From: Solimonas sp040066175
GTDB lineage: Bacteria; Pseudomonadota; Gammaproteobacteria; Nevskiales; Nevskiaceae
Direction of reading: 5' to 3'
Length of the DNA: 64,000 nucleotides
Assembly (NCBI RefSeq): GCF_040066175.1
Contig: NZ_JBEAAM010000003.1
Location: forward strand, 3,669-67,668
The stretch's first letter is position 1. Each line of letters opens with the position of its first letter. Shown one piece after another: positions 26,614 to 35,449 of this stretch. Both the position numbers and the translations under genes were made by a program. A model generated the notes under the pieces. That model was not told the origin of the DNA. It did no database searches and was given only the letters and a program-made list of their open reading frames with translations.

Positions 26614-27519
26614 TCATCCGGTTCCTTTGGTGCGCGTGCGGTGCGGACGAGCGTGGCGTTCGATGAAGGTGATGACGCGGTCGGCGACATCGACGCCGGA
26701 TGCCGCCTCGATGCCTTCGAGGCCCGGCGAGGCGTTCACCTCCAGCACCATCGAGCCTTGCGGCGTGCGCAGCAGATCGACGCCGGCGACGTTCAGTCCG
26801 ATGATGCGCGCCGCGCGCAGCGCGATGTCACGCTCCTCGGCGGTGATCTTCACGGCTTCCGCCGTGCCGCCGCGGTGCAGGTTGGCGCGGAAGTCGCCCG
26901 GCCGCGCGACACGGCGCATCGCCGCGACGACCTTGTTGCCGACCACCAGACAGCGGATGTCCGCGGCCCCGGCCTCGGCGACGAAATCCTGCACCAGGAA
27001 ATAGGCATCGAGGCCACGGAAGGCGTCGATCACCGAGTCGGCGGCCTGGCGCGTCTCGGCGAGCACCACACCCTGCCCCTGCGTGCCTTCGACCAGCTTG
27101 ATCACCAGCGGCGCGCCGCCGACCAGGCCGACGACGCCCTCGGTATCGTCCGGCGAGTGCGCAAAACCGGTGGCCGGCATCGGGATGCCCTTGCGCGCCA
27201 GCAGCTGCAGTGCGCGCAGCTTGTCGCGCGCGCGCGTGATCGCGACCGACTCGTTGACGCAGTACACGCCCATCATCTCGAACTGGCGCACGACGGCGGC
27301 GCCGTAGAAGGTCACCGATGCGCCGATGCGCGGGATCACCGCGTCGAAGCCGGACAGCCGCCGGCCGCGGTACCAGATCTCCGGGCTGCCCGGGCGGATG
27401 TTCATGTAGCAGCGCAGCACGTCGATCACGCGCACGCGATGCCCCCGCGCCTCGGCGGCTTCCTTCAGGCGGCGGGTCGAGTACAGGCGCGCGTTGCGCG
27501 ACAGGATGGCGATCTTCAA
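26614..27519 (-). CDS. rimK: RimK family ATP-grasp alpha-L-glutamate ligase
   Basis: Enzyme that adds glutamate to the C-terminus of ribosomal protein S6 and can make poly-alpha-glutamate. From TTG 27519 it is 301 residues, matching E. coli RimK in length and N-terminal sequence (KIAILSRNARLYSTRRLKEAAEARGH). ATP-grasp elements include VIKLVEGTQGQGVVLAE, VQDFV and the Mg-binding MVLEVNASPG. No ATG lies near the conserved start, so TTG initiation is inferred. Confidence 0.92.
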   Translation of the reverse strand: MKIAILSRNARLYSTRRLKEAAEARGHRVRVIDVLRCYMNIRPGSPEIWYRGRRLSGFDAVIPRIGASVTFYGAAVVRQFEMMGVYCVNESVAITRARDKLRALQLLARKGIPMPATGFAHSPDDTEGVVGLVGGAPLVIKLVEGTQGQGVVLAETRQAADSVIDAFRGLDAYFLVQDFVAEAGAADIRCLVVGNKVVAAMRRVARPGDFRANLHRGGTAEAVKITAEERDIALRAARIIGLNVAGVDLLRTPQGSMVLEVNASPGLEGIEAASGVDVADRVITFIERHARPHRTRTKGTG

Positions 27520-27608
27520 GAACGTGGCCCCGGCGAGGTGGACAGAATTTACCGTTGCCGCGCGGACCGCGCCGCCTATACTCGGACGATCCCGATGAGG
27601 AGCCTGCC

Positions 27609-27920
27609 ATGACCACGACCGCGGAATACCGGACACTCGACGAGTTCTACCCCTTCTACCTGGGCGAGCACTCCAACCGCACCTGCCGGCGCCTGCATTT
27701 CATCGGCAGCAGCCTGGGCCTGGCGATCATGGCCTATGCGCTGGCGACGCAGACCTGGGCGCTGATCGCCGTCGCCCTCGTCCAGGGCTATGCCTGGGCC
27801 TGGGTCGGCCATTTCTTCTTCGAGCACAACAAGCCGGCGACCTTCAAGTATCCCTGGCTGTCCTTCCAGGGCGACTGGAAGATGTGGTGGCAGATGCTGA
27901 CCGGGAAGATCCCGTTCTGA
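27609..27920 (+). CDS. DUF962 / Mpo1-like membrane protein
   Basis: A 103-residue protein with two central hydrophobic segments and the DUF962 landmarks HSNRTCRRLHFIGSSLG and WVGHFFFEHNKPATFKYPWLSF. The yeast member Mpo1 is a dioxygenase of fatty-acid alpha-oxidation that uses histidine-bound iron; the conserved histidines here (HS..., LHF, GHFFFEHN) would allow the same, but bacterial function is not established. The start is divergent from rimK, with about 90 bp between them. Confidence 0.85.
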   Translation: MTTTAEYRTLDEFYPFYLGEHSNRTCRRLHFIGSSLGLAIMAYALATQTWALIAVALVQGYAWAWVGHFFFEHNKPATFKYPWLSFQGDWKMWWQMLTGKIPF

Positions 27921-27993
27921 GCCACGCTGGCGCATGAGCACAGATTGACCATGCCGGCGTAGAATGCGCGCCCTCGCCGGCGCGGTTTCGGGT

Positions 27994-28196
27994 ATGTCGC
28001 AGCAGAATCAGTTTGACGTCATCGTCGGCGGCGGCGGTCACGCCGTGCGATCCGGGGCTGTCGTGGACGGCCTCGGATGGCAGTCACCGCCGGAGCGCGG
28101 ACGCGCCATGGATGGCGCGGACCGGGTTTCGCGGCGAGGCCAGGAAGGTCGAGCCGACGAAACTGAGGTGCCGGTCTCGGCAAAGGCAAACAGCAC

Positions 28197-28200
<4 letters not shown>
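27994..28200 (+). pseudogene. decayed duplicate of the mnmG 5' end (68-codon mini-ORF)
   Basis: An ATG at 27994 opens MSQQNQFDVIVGGGGHAV, nearly the same as the true MnmG N-terminus FDVIVVGGGHAG, and then diverges into unrelated sequence. The nucleotide match covers 34 bp with one mismatch (28012-28045 against 28218-28251). The stop TGA (28198-28200) overlaps the real mnmG ATG at 28197, so the mini-ORF is positioned for translational coupling. A TAGAAT hexamer (27960-27965) lies upstream. It may be a relic start separated from the gene by an insertion, or a functional leader; I cannot tell which. Confidence 0.65.
28102..28119. repeat. palindrome CGCGCCATGGATGGCGCG, copy 1
   Basis: Near-perfect 18-bp palindrome within the segment that separates the two copies of the mnmG 5' end. 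Its 16-bp core GCGCCATGGATGGCGC recurs at 30921-30936. Confidence 0.8.
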
Positions 28201-30089
<1,889 letters not shown>

Positions 30090-30098
30090 TGCCGGGCA

Positions 30099-30114
30099 TT
30101 CAGAATGGGTTCAG
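30099..30114 (+). promoter_or_regulatory. TTCAG tandem repeat with 11-bp period (possible OmpR-family operator)
   Basis: TTCAG at 30099-30103 and again at 30110-30114, an 11-bp period, in the 87-bp gap before the Ala/Lys-rich periplasmic protein. Direct repeats with one helical turn of spacing are the typical binding sites of OmpR-family response regulators. A TAAGCT hexamer lies about 10 bases further on. The assignment is inference. Confidence 0.4.
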
Positions 30115-30176
30115 CGCCCAAGCCTAAGCTGCACCCACCCGCCAGCCACCCGGCTGTCACCACCAAAGGAAGGATC

Positions 30177-30638
30177 ATGAAACTCGTTCACCTCGCTGCC
30201 GTTGCCAGCCTCGCGTTCGCCCCGCTGTCGCTGATGGCCGCCGACGGCCAGGCCAAGGCCGACGCCCACGTCCACGTCGAAACCAATGCCAGCACCGATG
30301 CGCTGAAGGACGCCGCGGCCCAGGGCGCCGCCCAGGGTCAGGCCGCCAAGGACACTGGCATGACGCACGCGATGGAAGCGCATGACGCGGCCAAGAGCGC
30401 CGCAGGCGAAGCCAAGGCCGAAACCAAGGCCAAGGCGAAGGCCGCAAAGGAAACGTCCAAGAAGGCCGCCACCGGCACGGCCAGCGCCGCGACCGGCGCG
30501 GTCGGCAAGACCACCCATGCGGCGACTGGCGCGGTCAACGCCACCACCGGTGCCGTCGGCGGACTGATCGGCGGCACGCACGTCGAGGCCGGCGCCTCGG
30601 TCGAAACCCAGGCCGAAGGCGAAGCCAAGACGGAGTAA
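30177..30638 (+). CDS. Ala/Lys-rich low-complexity exported protein
   Basis: A 153-residue protein with a clear signal peptide (MKLVHLAAVASLAFAPLSLMA, cut near residue 21). After it comes a long Ala/Lys/Glu segment (AGEAKAETKAKAKAAKETSKKAA, given only in part) of probable helical or disordered character. Then come three TGAV-containing units (residues about 100-135) ending in GGLIGG and an acidic tail. A good AAGGAAGG ribosome-binding site precedes the ATG. No known domain is recognised. Two rho-independent hairpins follow. Confidence 0.8.
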   Translation: MKLVHLAAVASLAFAPLSLMAADGQAKADAHVHVETNASTDALKDAAAQGAAQGQAAKDTGMTHAMEAHDAAKSAAGEAKAETKAKAKAAKETSKKAATGTASAATGAVGKTTHAATGAVNATTGAVGGLIGGTHVEAGASVETQAEGEAKTE

Positions 30639-30780
30639 CTGGACCAGGGCGTCGTCGCGGCCATCCACGGCGCGACGACACCCCGGCGGATCGAGCCCAC
30701 CCCGCCGTCCACGGCCGGGCGCTCGGAGCCGCCGAAGACGCCGCCGGGTCATCTTCGACACGCGACGCCTTCGTCCCCCG

Positions 30781-30801
30781 CCCCGCATCCCCCCTGCGGG
30801 G
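30781..30801 (+). terminator. GC-rich hairpin downstream of the exported protein
   Basis: CCCCGCA pairs with TGCGGGG across a seven-base loop. No T-run follows, so alone it would be a weak terminator; it precedes a strong one. Confidence 0.5.
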
Positions 30802-30808
30802 CACCCCC

Positions 30809-30847
30809 GAACCCTCCCGTGACGCCCGTTGCGGGAGGGTTCTTCTT
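30809..30847 (+). terminator. rho-independent terminator
   Basis: GAACCCTCCCG (30809-30819) and CGGGAGGGTTC (30832-30842) form a perfect 11-bp stem with a 12-base loop, followed by TTCTT. It ends the mnmG-side transcript and may also serve the converging metallopeptidase gene. Confidence 0.85.
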
Positions 30848-30907
30848 GTCCGTGCCGGCCAAGCCCGGGGCACACATCTGCAAGGCGAGCGTGCGCGGCG
30901 CCGCCGC

Positions 30908-31705
30908 CTATCGAAAGTCGGCGCCATGGATGGCGCCGTCGTGTCCGGTATCGGCGTGCCTGCGCCTGGGGAGGTAGACGTGCAGGCGCTGGCCGTGCTC
31001 CCGGAGCCAGGCCTTGTGCTGCAGATAGTCGGGCAGCTGCTGTGCGACCAGGCTCCAGAAGTGTGCCGAGTGGTCCATGTGCACGCGATGGCAGAGCTCG
31101 TGCACGACGACGTAGCGCAGCACCGGCGGCGGCGCCATGATCAGCCGCCAGGACAGGCTGACCGTGCCGTCCGGGGCGCAGCTGCCCCATTGGGACCGCG
31201 GATCCGCGATGGACAGGCGGGTCCAGCGCACGCCCAGCCGCGCTGCTTCGGCGTCGAGCAGCCGGCGCGATTCGACACCGGCGTGATGCATCAGCTCGCG
31301 CTTGAGCGCCAGTTCCAGCTTGTGCGCCTGGGCACAGGCCGCCCGCGGCGCGAACAGCGTCACCCGCTGCGGCTCGATGCGCACCTGGATCTGCCGCAGC
31401 GTCGCAGCCTCGATCAGCACCGGCACCCGCTCGCCGCGCCAGAGGATCTCATCGCCGCCGTCCCAGCGCGCCGGCGGGGGATCGCCCGCCCCGCGCGCGT
31501 CGAGTTCGGCGAGCTTGGCCCGCACCCAGGCCTCACGCGAGCGCAGGAAGGCCAGCGCCTCGGCGCGCGCGACCCAGCGCGGATAGACCAGCAGGACGTC
31601 ACGCGGCTCCCGCACCTCGATGCGGATGCTGCGCGCGCGCGTGCTGACTTTCTCGCGCAGCCGGTAGTCGTCGCGGAACAGATTCAGTTGCGCATCCAGC
31701 GGCAC
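30908..31705 (-). CDS. YgjP/DUF45-type (SprT-like) zinc metallopeptidase
   Basis: A 265-residue predicted metalloprotease. The zinc motif HELCHRVHMDHSAHFW (HExxH plus a downstream His) lies near residues 200-215. The preceding WGSCAPDGTVSLSWRLIMAPP is the other family signature. Physiological substrates are unknown. The last ten codons (DGAIHGADFR) are encoded by copy 2 of the GCGCCATGGATGGCGC palindrome, so the C-terminus may have been altered by that element. Confidence 0.88.
   Translation of the reverse strand: MPLDAQLNLFRDDYRLREKVSTRARSIRIEVREPRDVLLVYPRWVARAEALAFLRSREAWVRAKLAELDARGAGDPPPARWDGGDEILWRGERVPVLIEAATLRQIQVRIEPQRVTLFAPRAACAQAHKLELALKRELMHHAGVESRRLLDAEAARLGVRWTRLSIADPRSQWGSCAPDGTVSLSWRLIMAPPPVLRYVVVHELCHRVHMDHSAHFWSLVAQQLPDYLQHKAWLREHGQRLHVYLPRRRHADTGHDGAIHGADFR
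30920..30937. repeat. palindrome GGCGCCATGGATGGCGCC, copy 2
   Basis: Second copy of the palindrome seen at 28102-28119, sharing a 16-bp core, here overlapping the 3' end of the metallopeptidase gene. Confidence 0.8.
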
Positions 31706-31828
31706 GTCGCCCCTCGCTCAAGCACTTTCATGACAGTCGCGCCGGTGCCGTTCAGCTTCCGGTAATTTTTTGTTCATGCCCGGAGCCGGACCGCGAAACT
31801 ACGACGTTTGCTGCGATGCACATGGCGC

Positions 31829-31863
31829 TTATCCACAAGCTTATCCCCTTCGCCTGTCGATAA
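31829..31863. promoter_or_regulatory. cluster of DnaA-box-like sequences
   Basis: A perfect DnaA box TTATCCACA (31829-31837), a weaker TTATCCCCT (31841-31849) and, on the opposite strand, TTATCGACA (31855-31863, one mismatch) lie within 35 bp, about 30 bp past the parB stop. A short AT-rich stretch (about 31765-31775) is nearby. It may be a DnaA-titration or regulatory site, or part of an origin; the cluster is small for oriC. Confidence 0.45.
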
Positions 31864-31892
31864 ATGGTAGGACGAAACGGACAACCGGAACC

Positions 31893-32753
31893 TCAACGGG
31901 CCGCGTAGCCGATGCGCGCCAGCAGGCCATCGAGCTCGTCCAGCGAATGAAACTTGACGCGTAACTCACCTTTCCCACCCTTGTCGGACTGCACCGTGAC
32001 CGGGCAGGCCAGGTGATCCGACAGCTCGCGCTCCAGCACACGCCAGTCGCCGGGCTTGCCAGGCTTGAACACGATCCTGCGCTCGCGCGCCGAAGCCAGC
32101 CGCCGTTCGAGCTGGCGCACCGACAGCTTGTGGCGGATCACTTCGTCGGCCCAGCGCAACTGTTCCTCGACACTGGCGCCGGCCAGCGCCTTGGCGTGGC
32201 CCAGATGCAGATGCCCTTCGTTGACCAGGACCGCCACCTGCGGCGCGAGATTGAGCAGGCGCAGATAGTTGCTGACGTACTCGCGCGACTTGCCGATGCG
32301 CGCGCCGATCTCCTCGTGGGTCAGCTCGAACAGCTCGCCCAGGCGCTTGAGGCCGGCGGCGGTTTCCATCGGCGTCAGCGACTCGCGTTGCAGGTTCTCG
32401 ATCAGGCCGACGACGAAGGCTTCGGCATCGGACAGGTCGTCGCGGATCACCGCCGGGATCTCGTGCAGGCCGGCCTGCTGCGCCGCACGCCAGCGCCGCT
32501 CGCCGGCGAGCAGCTCGTAGCCCCAGACGCGCGTGCGCAGCACCACCGGCTGGACGACGCCGGATTCGCGGATGCTCTCGGCGAGCTCGGCCAGCGCATC
32601 GGGATCGAAGCTGCGCCGCGCCTGCTGGCTGCCCGGCCGGATCAGGTCGATCGGGATTTCCTGGATCTGCTTCACGGGTCTGGGCACGGTTTGCTGGCGA
32701 TGACGTCCGACGCCCGGGCGGGCGCCGGCTCGAACGGGATCTACCCCGTCCAT
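31893..32753 (-). CDS. parB: ParB/Spo0J-family chromosome partition protein (no adjacent parA)
   Basis: ParB family DNA-binding protein and CTP switch. From the ATG at 32753 it has 286 residues. Seen are the CTPase motif GERRWRAA (about 84), LIENLQRESLTPMETA, the helix-turn-helix HEEIGARIGKSREYVSNYLRLL and a C-terminal dimerisation segment HSLDELDGLLARI. The usual N-terminal RGLG...LL motif that recruits ParA is absent. The start is uncertain: ATG 32753 overlaps a possible -10 (TAGAAT) and would be leaderless; GTGs at 32687 or 32675 would place the start just before the conserved QIQEIPIDLI. Confidence 0.85.
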   Translation of the reverse strand: MDGVDPVRAGARPGVGRHRQQTVPRPVKQIQEIPIDLIRPGSQQARRSFDPDALAELAESIRESGVVQPVVLRTRVWGYELLAGERRWRAAQQAGLHEIPAVIRDDLSDAEAFVVGLIENLQRESLTPMETAAGLKRLGELFELTHEEIGARIGKSREYVSNYLRLLNLAPQVAVLVNEGHLHLGHAKALAGASVEEQLRWADEVIRHKLSVRQLERRLASARERRIVFKPGKPGDWRVLERELSDHLACPVTVQSDKGGKGELRVKFHSLDELDGLLARIGYAAR

Positions 32754-32813
32754 TCTACGTGGCCGGGCCGCGGCGCATGGGATAATGCGGGTTCATTCAA
32801 CCGGCAGACCGTC

Positions 32814-33365
32814 ATGGAAGACTCCTTCCGCGCGATCATCGAAGCCCTCGGCGAAAACCCCGACCGCGAAGGTCTGTTGCGCACGCCATACCGCGCCGCC
32901 CGCGCGATGGAGTTCCTGACCCAGGGCTACGAGCAGGACCTCGACGAGATCGTCAACGGTGCGGTCTTCGAGTCCAGCAACGACGAGATGGTGATCGTGC
33001 GCGACATCGAACTGTACTCGCTGTGCGAGCACCACCTGCTGCCGTTCTTCGGCAAGGCCCATGTCGCCTACCTGCCGAGCGGCAAGGTCATCGGCCTGTC
33101 GAAGATCCCGCGCATCGTGGACATGTACGCGCGCCGCCTGCAGATCCAGGAGAACCTGACGCAGCAGATCGGCCAGTCGATCGAGCGCGTGACCCACGCG
33201 ATGGGCGTCGCCGTCGTCATCGAAGCGCAGCATCTATGCGCGATGATGCGCGGTGTACAGAAACAGAATTCCAGCATGATCACCTCGGTGATGCTCGGCC
33301 GCTTCCGCGAGGATCCGCGCACCCGCCAGGAGTTCCTGGAACTGATCCGCAGCGGCAGCCGCTGA
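32814..33365 (+). CDS. folE: GTP cyclohydrolase I
   Basis: First enzyme of tetrahydrofolate/pterin synthesis, converting GTP to dihydroneopterin triphosphate. The 183 residues form the short FolE type. The zinc ligands are visible as C71 and H74 (SLCEHHLLPFFGKAHVAY) and C142 (EAQHLCAMMRGVQKQ). The ATG at 32814 follows a GATAAT -10-like element about 33 bases upstream. It is divergent from parB across about 60 bp. Confidence 0.96.
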   Translation: MEDSFRAIIEALGENPDREGLLRTPYRAARAMEFLTQGYEQDLDEIVNGAVFESSNDEMVIVRDIELYSLCEHHLLPFFGKAHVAYLPSGKVIGLSKIPRIVDMYARRLQIQENLTQQIGQSIERVTHAMGVAVVIEAQHLCAMMRGVQKQNSSMITSVMLGRFREDPRTRQEFLELIRSGSR

Positions 33366-33477
33366 GGCACCGCGGCGGCTGGACACACGGCTCCTGCCTG
33401 CGGCTGAATCTGGCTAGACTTTCAGGTCCGTAAAGGCAGGTGTCTTGCCTGACCAAGGCTGTTGTGGGGACTCGACC

Positions 33478-34449
33478 ATGTTTGCAAGCAAGAATCCTGA
33501 TCTGCCCGCCCAGCGCGAGGTGCTCGATACCATCGCACCGCGCATCGCCGAGCTGATGCAGCGCCACCGCGACGCGCGCAAGCTGTGGATGCCCAGCGAG
33601 CTGCTGCCCACCGGCGACGACGGCGACGCCGAACTGGCGGCGCTACGCGAACGCGCGCGCGGCCTGCCGGACAGCGTGCGTGTCGCACTCGCGCTCAACC
33701 TGCTGACCGAGGAAGGTCTGCCGCACTTCCACCGCCTCGTGGCCCAGTACCTGGGTCACGACGGCGTCTGGGCGGAATGGAACAATCTGTGGACCGCCGA
33801 GGAGGATCGCCACGGCTGCGTGCTGCGCGACTACGTGCGCGATGCCCGCCTGTTCGACATGAAGGCACTCGAACAGATGCAGTACCAGTACATCGAATCC
33901 GGCTTCAATCCGGAGTGGAAGGACGACCCTTACCGGCTGCTGGCCTACACCAGCCTGCAGGAGAAGGCGACGCAGACCGCGCATGCCAACGCCGGTCGTC
34001 TCGCCGGCCAGTACGAACCGCAGCTGCAGAAGATCCTCGCGCACATCTGCGCCGACGAAGCCCGGCATTACGCGTTCTACCGCGACAGCTTCAGCGAAGT
34101 GCTCAGGGCCGACACCAATCGTGCACTGGCGGCGCTGGCCGCGATCGCACCGGCGCTGGCAATGCCCGGACACAACATCCAGGGCTATGCGCAGATGTCG
34201 GAAGTCGAGCGCCGTGCCGGCATCTACGGGCCGCGCGAGTACCTCAAGCTGGTCGAGGATCTGGTCAGGCACTGGGCGATCGACGCGCTCGACGGCCTGT
34301 CCGCCGCCGGTCGCAGCGCGCAGGACAAGATCATGCAGCTGCCGGCGCGTCTGCGGCGCATGGCCGAGTACGTCGAATCCAAGGCGCACACGCGCAGCTT
34401 CTCCTTCGACGTGATCTACCGCCGCGCCTTCGAGATGGCCGCGGGCTGA
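33478..34449 (+). CDS. acyl-ACP desaturase (soluble di-iron, stearoyl-ACP type)
   Basis: Soluble ferritin-like desaturase that would introduce a double bond into acyl-ACP. The 323 residues carry the di-iron ligands as two carboxylate/His motifs: EEDRHG (108-113) and DEARH (193-197), plus LTEEGLPHFH (about 76-85) and SLQEKATQTAH. Upstream, a TAGACT hexamer and a small AGGCA..TGCCT hairpin lie in the gap after folE. A second, unrelated membrane desaturase is encoded 4 kb away. Confidence 0.93.
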   Translation: MFASKNPDLPAQREVLDTIAPRIAELMQRHRDARKLWMPSELLPTGDDGDAELAALRERARGLPDSVRVALALNLLTEEGLPHFHRLVAQYLGHDGVWAEWNNLWTAEEDRHGCVLRDYVRDARLFDMKALEQMQYQYIESGFNPEWKDDPYRLLAYTSLQEKATQTAHANAGRLAGQYEPQLQKILAHICADEARHYAFYRDSFSEVLRADTNRALAALAAIAPALAMPGHNIQGYAQMSEVERRAGIYGPREYLKLVEDLVRHWAIDALDGLSAAGRSAQDKIMQLPARLRRMAEYVESKAHTRSFSFDVIYRRAFEMAAG

Positions 34450-34456
34450 GCCAGCC

Positions 34457-34744
34457 TCAGCGGCGAACGACGAATCCGCCGGTCGGCACCTCGGACGCCG
34501 CCACCCAGTCGAGCCGATCGACGCGCGCGGCCGGAGGGCCGCGCTGCAGCCAGCGCCGCAGCTGTTCCAGCGCCTCGTCGGCGCCGGCGGCGCAGCCCTC
34601 CACTGAACCGTCCGCGCAGTTCATCACCCAGCCGTGCAGGCCGAGACTGTGCGCGGTGTCGGCGGTGGACTGCCGGAAGAACACGCCCTGCACGCGGCCA
34701 TGAACCTTGAAGCGATATGATGCCGGCATGGATCGGACCGTCAT
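34457..34744 (-). CDS. acyP: acylphosphatase
   Basis: Small enzyme that hydrolyses acyl phosphates. The 95 residues contain the catalytic Arg (R24 in GRVQGVFFRQST) and Asn (N42 in GWVMNCADGSVEG). The start is ATG 34744, or ATG 34729 five codons later. It is divergent from the next gene with only 15 bp between start codons, so the promoters must overlap coding sequence. Confidence 0.94.
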   Translation of the reverse strand: MTVRSMPASYRFKVHGRVQGVFFRQSTADTAHSLGLHGWVMNCADGSVEGCAAGADEALEQLRRWLQRGPPAARVDRLDWVAASEVPTGGFVVRR

Positions 34745-34759
34745 TTCCTCAGGGCACGC

Positions 34760-35440
34760 ATGTTAAAGCGCATCCGCCGCCGCATCAGCGGCACTGCGAC
34801 ACGCCGCGCGCAGGCCACGGACGCGCCGGTCGAGGAGCGCATGGCGTTCAGCGCCGAGCTGCCCGTGGGCCAGGACCAGCCGCTGTGGCGCGTGCAGGTC
34901 CAGCTGGTCAACGAACCGCAAGCCGATGGTGAGCGCCTGCGCCTGCGCGCGCACATCCAGACCAATTTCGCCAGCGCGCTGCGCCCGGCGCTGCAGGCTG
35001 CGCGACCCGGAGGTGAACGTCCGGCGTTGAGCACCTCCGGCAACACCGCGCTGAGCCTGGTGCAGCGCGCCGGCGGCCTGGTGCAGCGCGCCGCCGCACG
35101 TGCGCTCGAAGTGCCGGCGCTGCGTGCGCTGGCCGAACCGCTGCTGCAGCTCGACCTCAACACCTGGGTCGAGATCCAGGCCTCGACCGCCTCGCTGGCC
35201 GACGGCAGCCACCAGCTGCTGCCGCAGGCCGACCGGCTCGCCGCGCTGGGCATCGTGCCGCGCCGCGCGGCCGAGCAGCCGGTCGCGGAGTCCTGGGCCG
35301 GCGAGTCGCCGCAGGGCTTCGCGCAGGTTTCGGTACTGCAGCTGGACAAACGCCATCTGCCGGAAGGGCTGGTGCGGCTGCTCGGCGAGCGACCGTTCTC
35401 GCTCGCCGCGGCCATCGTCAACACCGCGCAGCAGAAGTAG
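34760..35440 (+). CDS. hypothetical protein upstream of the MATE exporter
   Basis: A 226-residue protein from ATG 34760. The N-terminus is strongly basic (MLKRIRRRISGTATRRAQ), the middle is Ala/Leu/Arg-rich (about 75-135), and no signal peptide, TM helix or known motif is evident. Its codon usage looks like that of the neighbours. The stop TAG (35438-35440) is built into the ribosome-binding site of the next gene, so the two are probably co-translated. I do not recognise the family. Confidence 0.7.
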   Translation: MLKRIRRRISGTATRRAQATDAPVEERMAFSAELPVGQDQPLWRVQVQLVNEPQADGERLRLRAHIQTNFASALRPALQAARPGGERPALSTSGNTALSLVQRAGGLVQRAAARALEVPALRALAEPLLQLDLNTWVEIQASTASLADGSHQLLPQADRLAALGIVPRRAAEQPVAESWAGESPQGFAQVSVLQLDKRHLPEGLVRLLGERPFSLAAAIVNTAQQK

Positions 35441-35449
35441 GAGCGCGGC

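Noticed and set aside
31706..31892. Calling this gap the chromosomal origin
   Set aside because: Only three DnaA-like boxes, no long AT-rich unwinding region, and neither dnaA nor rpmH nearby; recorded only as a box cluster.
31770..31964. 64-codon plus-strand frame between the metallopeptidase and parB
   Set aside because: No ribosome-binding site or family; it overlaps the 3' end of parB and the DnaA-box cluster.
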